Positions 60,721-64,000 of a DNA stretch of 64,000 nucleotides are shown one piece after another (positions within the stretch are counted from its first letter, which is position 1; the number at the start of each line of letters is the position of its first letter). The position numbers were made by a program, and so were the translations under genes. This DNA comes from Vitellaria paradoxa (lineage: Eukaryota > Streptophyta > Magnoliopsida > Ericales > Sapotaceae). The DNA lies in NCBI GenBank assembly GCA_019916065.1, contig CM034238.1:26337246-26401245 (forward strand), read 5' to 3'. The notes below the pieces were generated by a model. It was not told where the DNA came from. It worked only from the letters and a program-made list of their open reading frames with translations, and searched no databases.

Positions 60721-62485
60721 GTGAGTCCACCACACTTCCCATGCCCAAATACATAGTCAACGCATTTTCATGAACGATTAAATGTGTTTTCTATTAGCAC
60801 GTGTGACAAAAAATTAAAAACAAAAACAAAAACTAAAAGTAATACAAATAAACAAAAAATATAAATAAAATATTTTTTGATATTAAAATATGTTATCAAA
60901 AAAGTCAAATCTCATATATTTTAAGCTTCAATATATTAATTTTCAATGAGTCACGGGTTTAAATTATCAAATATCTGAAATGTATTGGATTAAATAATAT
61001 ATTTCTATTTAAAATATAATACGAATTCACATGAAATCTTAATGCACATAACAAACTTAAAAAATATATAAAATAGCATTCACGTTGAGACAAATTTTGT
61101 TAGAATTTTACTACGATGGCTTTTATTTATAATTGATGGTTGAGAGGGAGGGAGTGTGTAGAGTATAATATTGTTTTTTAATTTTTTTTTGGGTTATTAA
61201 GAATGCGAATAAGTTTGTTATATTTATTTTTATTAGATCATATTTCTTTATATAAGAATTATTTTTTGTTTATGTATTTATTTTTAACTTATTTTATAAT
61301 TCATTCATTAAAATATATTAGGTCTGACTTTTTTAAATTTTATTGTATTTTTTAATGTGATTGCTAACATTATATTTTTAAATTTTATTATATTTTTATT
61401 ATTAATAAAATTTTAATTCTTTTGTATATCAGATTTCAAGAAAATTTTATTCTTTACTATATTTTTCAATTTGTTCATTTAAAAATATAAGGAAATATTT
61501 TTTTTAGTTTTATTATAATTCTTTAATATGATTGTTTATATAAATTTTTAGATTTTATTATATTTTTCATTATTGTTAAAATGTAAATTTTTGTATATTA
61601 AATTCCAACGAAAACCTCTTTTTAGGGTTCTTTTTCAATTTGTCTATTAAAATATATCATGTATAATATTTTAAAATTTTCTTTTATTTTTTGTTTAATA
61701 TGAAAATATTGTTGTACAAAAACAATAAAAAATTATCAAAGCATTACAAAATTTCATATTTCAATTTTATTAACTTTTTCATTAATAAGATATTATATTT
61801 ATTTTTATTTGATGATATTCTTTTATATTGAAATTATCTTTTATTTTTGTATTTATTTTTTAGCTTACTTTTCTTAAATGATTATTAATATAAATTTTTA
61901 TTAAAAATTAAAATAAATATATATTATGACATATAATATATTTAAATGTCTGTGATGTGCATATGTATTCATACATATACTAAAATTATCCTTTACATAT
62001 TTTGAATATAATTCTTTAAGATTTCAATAGATGTTTTTGGTTTATTATTTTTTAATTTCATCCTTATCTTTTGTTTATATCTACTAAAAATTATCCTTAG
62101 CATATTAACTACTTAATTTTTTGGAATAATATTACTCTAACTCCCAACTCAAAATATTCTGTATTCTATAATCAATTTTCAACACCTTCATTAATTTTTA
62201 ATTTTACATAATTATAAATATATGCACACCAATATATATATATATGCCTGTATCAAATGACAACTTCGTAAAAATAGATTTTAATAGATTTTATAAACCA
62301 AACAATTAAACTATATAATTTTTTAGTATTGGATTCTTCATCAAAATACTCAATATGAAAAATATAAAAATTTTAATGTAGGTTCTATTTTTTTAAAATA
62401 ATATTTTTATTTTCTATTATTAATTTATTTTTTAAATTTAAATATATAAAAGAACAAATATACACGTGGAATGCTTCCAGTAGCG
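60721..62485. other. AT-rich noncoding stretch
   Basis: Extremely AT-rich, with many TTTTATT and AAATAT runs. No exon or element terminus was recognised. Confidence 0.6.
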
Positions 62486-62905
62486 TATAAAATATCTCAT
62501 AGCAGATTTACGCGAAATTTCTCAAAACTTTATAAACAGCAAAATATAACAAAAACGTATTTTTGATGTTGGGTTTGCTGAGTGGGGTTTGGTTTGGGTT
62601 TGTGGTTTTTTAGAAGTTAATTGAGTGAAGCAACCCAACTTATCCCCAAATGTTGGTGAGAGATCACCAACAAAGACATGCTTTGCATTGTCCGACAATG
62701 GAAATTGTTGCGATTGATTAGGTACATGCATGGGACTGCAATTTGGTCTGTGTCTTTGTCGTTGGCCCTTGTTTTGTGGGTACATGAAAAACACACGAGA
62801 TTCCTCCACGTGCTAAAAAATTTATAATGTCGTTTTTTCGATTAAATTAGTTCAAAGGTTGCTTTCGAAATTCTCAACGATGGTGACATGGAATATTCAA
62901 CCTGC
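62486..62905. repeat. Duplicated JAZ upstream segment, copy 2
   Basis: Matches 51853-51955 plus 52530-52840 without the 575 bp insertion. Similarity stops at about 62905 (copy 1 about 52840), before the (CT)n tract and coding exons of the JAZ gene. No TIFY or Jas exon is visible from here to the window end. It contains a perfect G-box CACGTG at 62807-62812. Confidence 0.85.
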
Positions 62906-64000
62906 CATTTAGAAAATTCGCCCTAGGAAAATTACAACAATATTCAACGTTAGAGCATAGGGTTTTCATGCTTTTAGGTTAAATTAATTACTTTTTTTTT
63001 TTTCGCTTATGAGAAGAAAGTAATTAGATTGTGTCGTAGATATTAAGAAAAATAATTACTGCAGTAACAAATTTCAAACTTCAAATCAATCTTTAAATTT
63101 AGTAGTTAATATTTAATTTATTGTGACAAAATTAAAATAAATTTAATCAGTAATTTGAAAATGGTTCAATTTACATAAAATAATTCTTAAAAAAAGTAAA
63201 AATTATAACTCTAAACTATTTATAAGCAAAATCAATTGATTGAGAGTTGCTCTTCCTTTCTCTCTCTTAATTTCATGTCATAATAATATGCTTTGAAAAT
63301 ATAGAATATTGGCAAATTTTTAACATCTTAACAAAACAAGACTTAAAGAAGCAATTCTATACAAATTGAACATTTCATCTATTAATTAATTACCTTCAAA
63401 TAATATCAACTTATTTTTTTTCCTTCTTCGTTTGGGTCTTTTGATTATCAAAAATGAAGCAAATGATTATAGAAAAATAATTAACAAGATATGAACTTTT
63501 CTTTTCATTTTTGACTTTCATGTGGAAGGAGGTGAATGGCGGAAGGAAAGAGGATTAATTAGAAATGGCGAAAAAATTGCCAGAGGAGGTGAATGAAAAA
63601 TAAGAAAAATGAATAGAGCTGATTAATTCACCTCCATTAATTAAGTACTTTTCACTCTTGATTTGGGCTGTAATGAGTGTAAAAATATTTTAAATTGTAT
63701 TTTCTTTATTTTAATTTTGATATTTTTGTTATTTTTATAAATATTTATCACAAATAATATATTTTAAAAAGTATAATAACATTTTTAATCATGTCCCTTA
63801 CCTAACCGTCCACGACTTCCTGTCTCCCTTCGGTAAAAAAGTAAATAAATAATAATATTACCCTCTCTTCCTTTTGATTCACTTTAGTTCATTCACTTCT
63901 CTTCTTTAGAATTCTCCCAAATAAAAACTTGAGTTCAAAACAAATTAACTAACCATTGTCTCGTGATATATTTATGAGCCTAGGGTACCATACAATTTGT
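62906..64000. other. Noncoding stretch to the window end
   Basis: AT-rich, with short C/T-rich parts near 63860-63910 and no supported exon. A host gene could begin beyond the window. Confidence 0.5.

Noticed and set aside
62522..62809. Minus-strand open frame with HVFVGDLSP, which recalls RNA-recognition-motif proteins
   Set aside because: No ATG start, only that short phrase is similar, and the homologous stretch in copy 1 (52609-52824) has stops. It is better explained as the conserved upstream segment read in a chance frame.

Overview
This 64 kb window is nuclear DNA of a flowering plant, most likely a eudicot. The signs are introns with GT-AG borders, plant-specific gene families (a plastid BASS transporter and a TIFY/JAZ repressor), Ty1-copia, LINE and gypsy-like retroelements, and long AT-rich noncoding tracts. 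I could not fix the species. Only two host genes are supported, both on the + strand.

Layout. 0-21 kb has no host gene. It holds old, noncoding LTR-retroelement-like material (two diverged homologous units at 0-4.4 kb, starts of the TGTCAC(G/A)CCCC type at 5.3-5.4 kb, a 2.2 kb TG...CA element at 10.7-12.9 kb), tRNA-derived SINE-like relics, MITE-like segments and low-complexity DNA. 21.2-29.7 kb is a seven-exon gene for a BASS1-type chloroplast sodium/metabolite cotransporter. Its intron 2 carries a complete-ended but decayed antisense copia element with a 5 bp target-site duplication. 30-51 kb is a nest of retroelements: a copia relic; a LINE 3' part (minus strand) split by a young copia element with 318 bp LTRs; noncoding DNA with a 430 bp tandem repeat; a 5'-truncated copia; and an old Tnt1-like copia inserted into an unidentified minus-strand reading frame. 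A gypsy-like minus-strand relic follows. 51.8-58.4 kb holds a five-exon TIFY/JAZ gene with its upstream region. About 10 kb downstream (62.5-62.9 kb) part of that upstream region is present a second time without a coding region in view. 59-60.7 kb is another copia relic. The rest is AT-rich with nothing recognisable.

The two host genes are functionally unrelated: one moves small organic anions across the plastid envelope, the other is a nuclear repressor of jasmonate responses. I found no operon-like or multi-gene system and nothing that amounts to a new biological system. The most useful observations are the retroelement-filled BASS1 intron, the JAZ gene's splice-sensitive Jas motif and uncertain N-terminus, its duplicated upstream region, and the insertion chronology in the 30-49 kb nest. 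All alignments, counts and divergences were made by eye.
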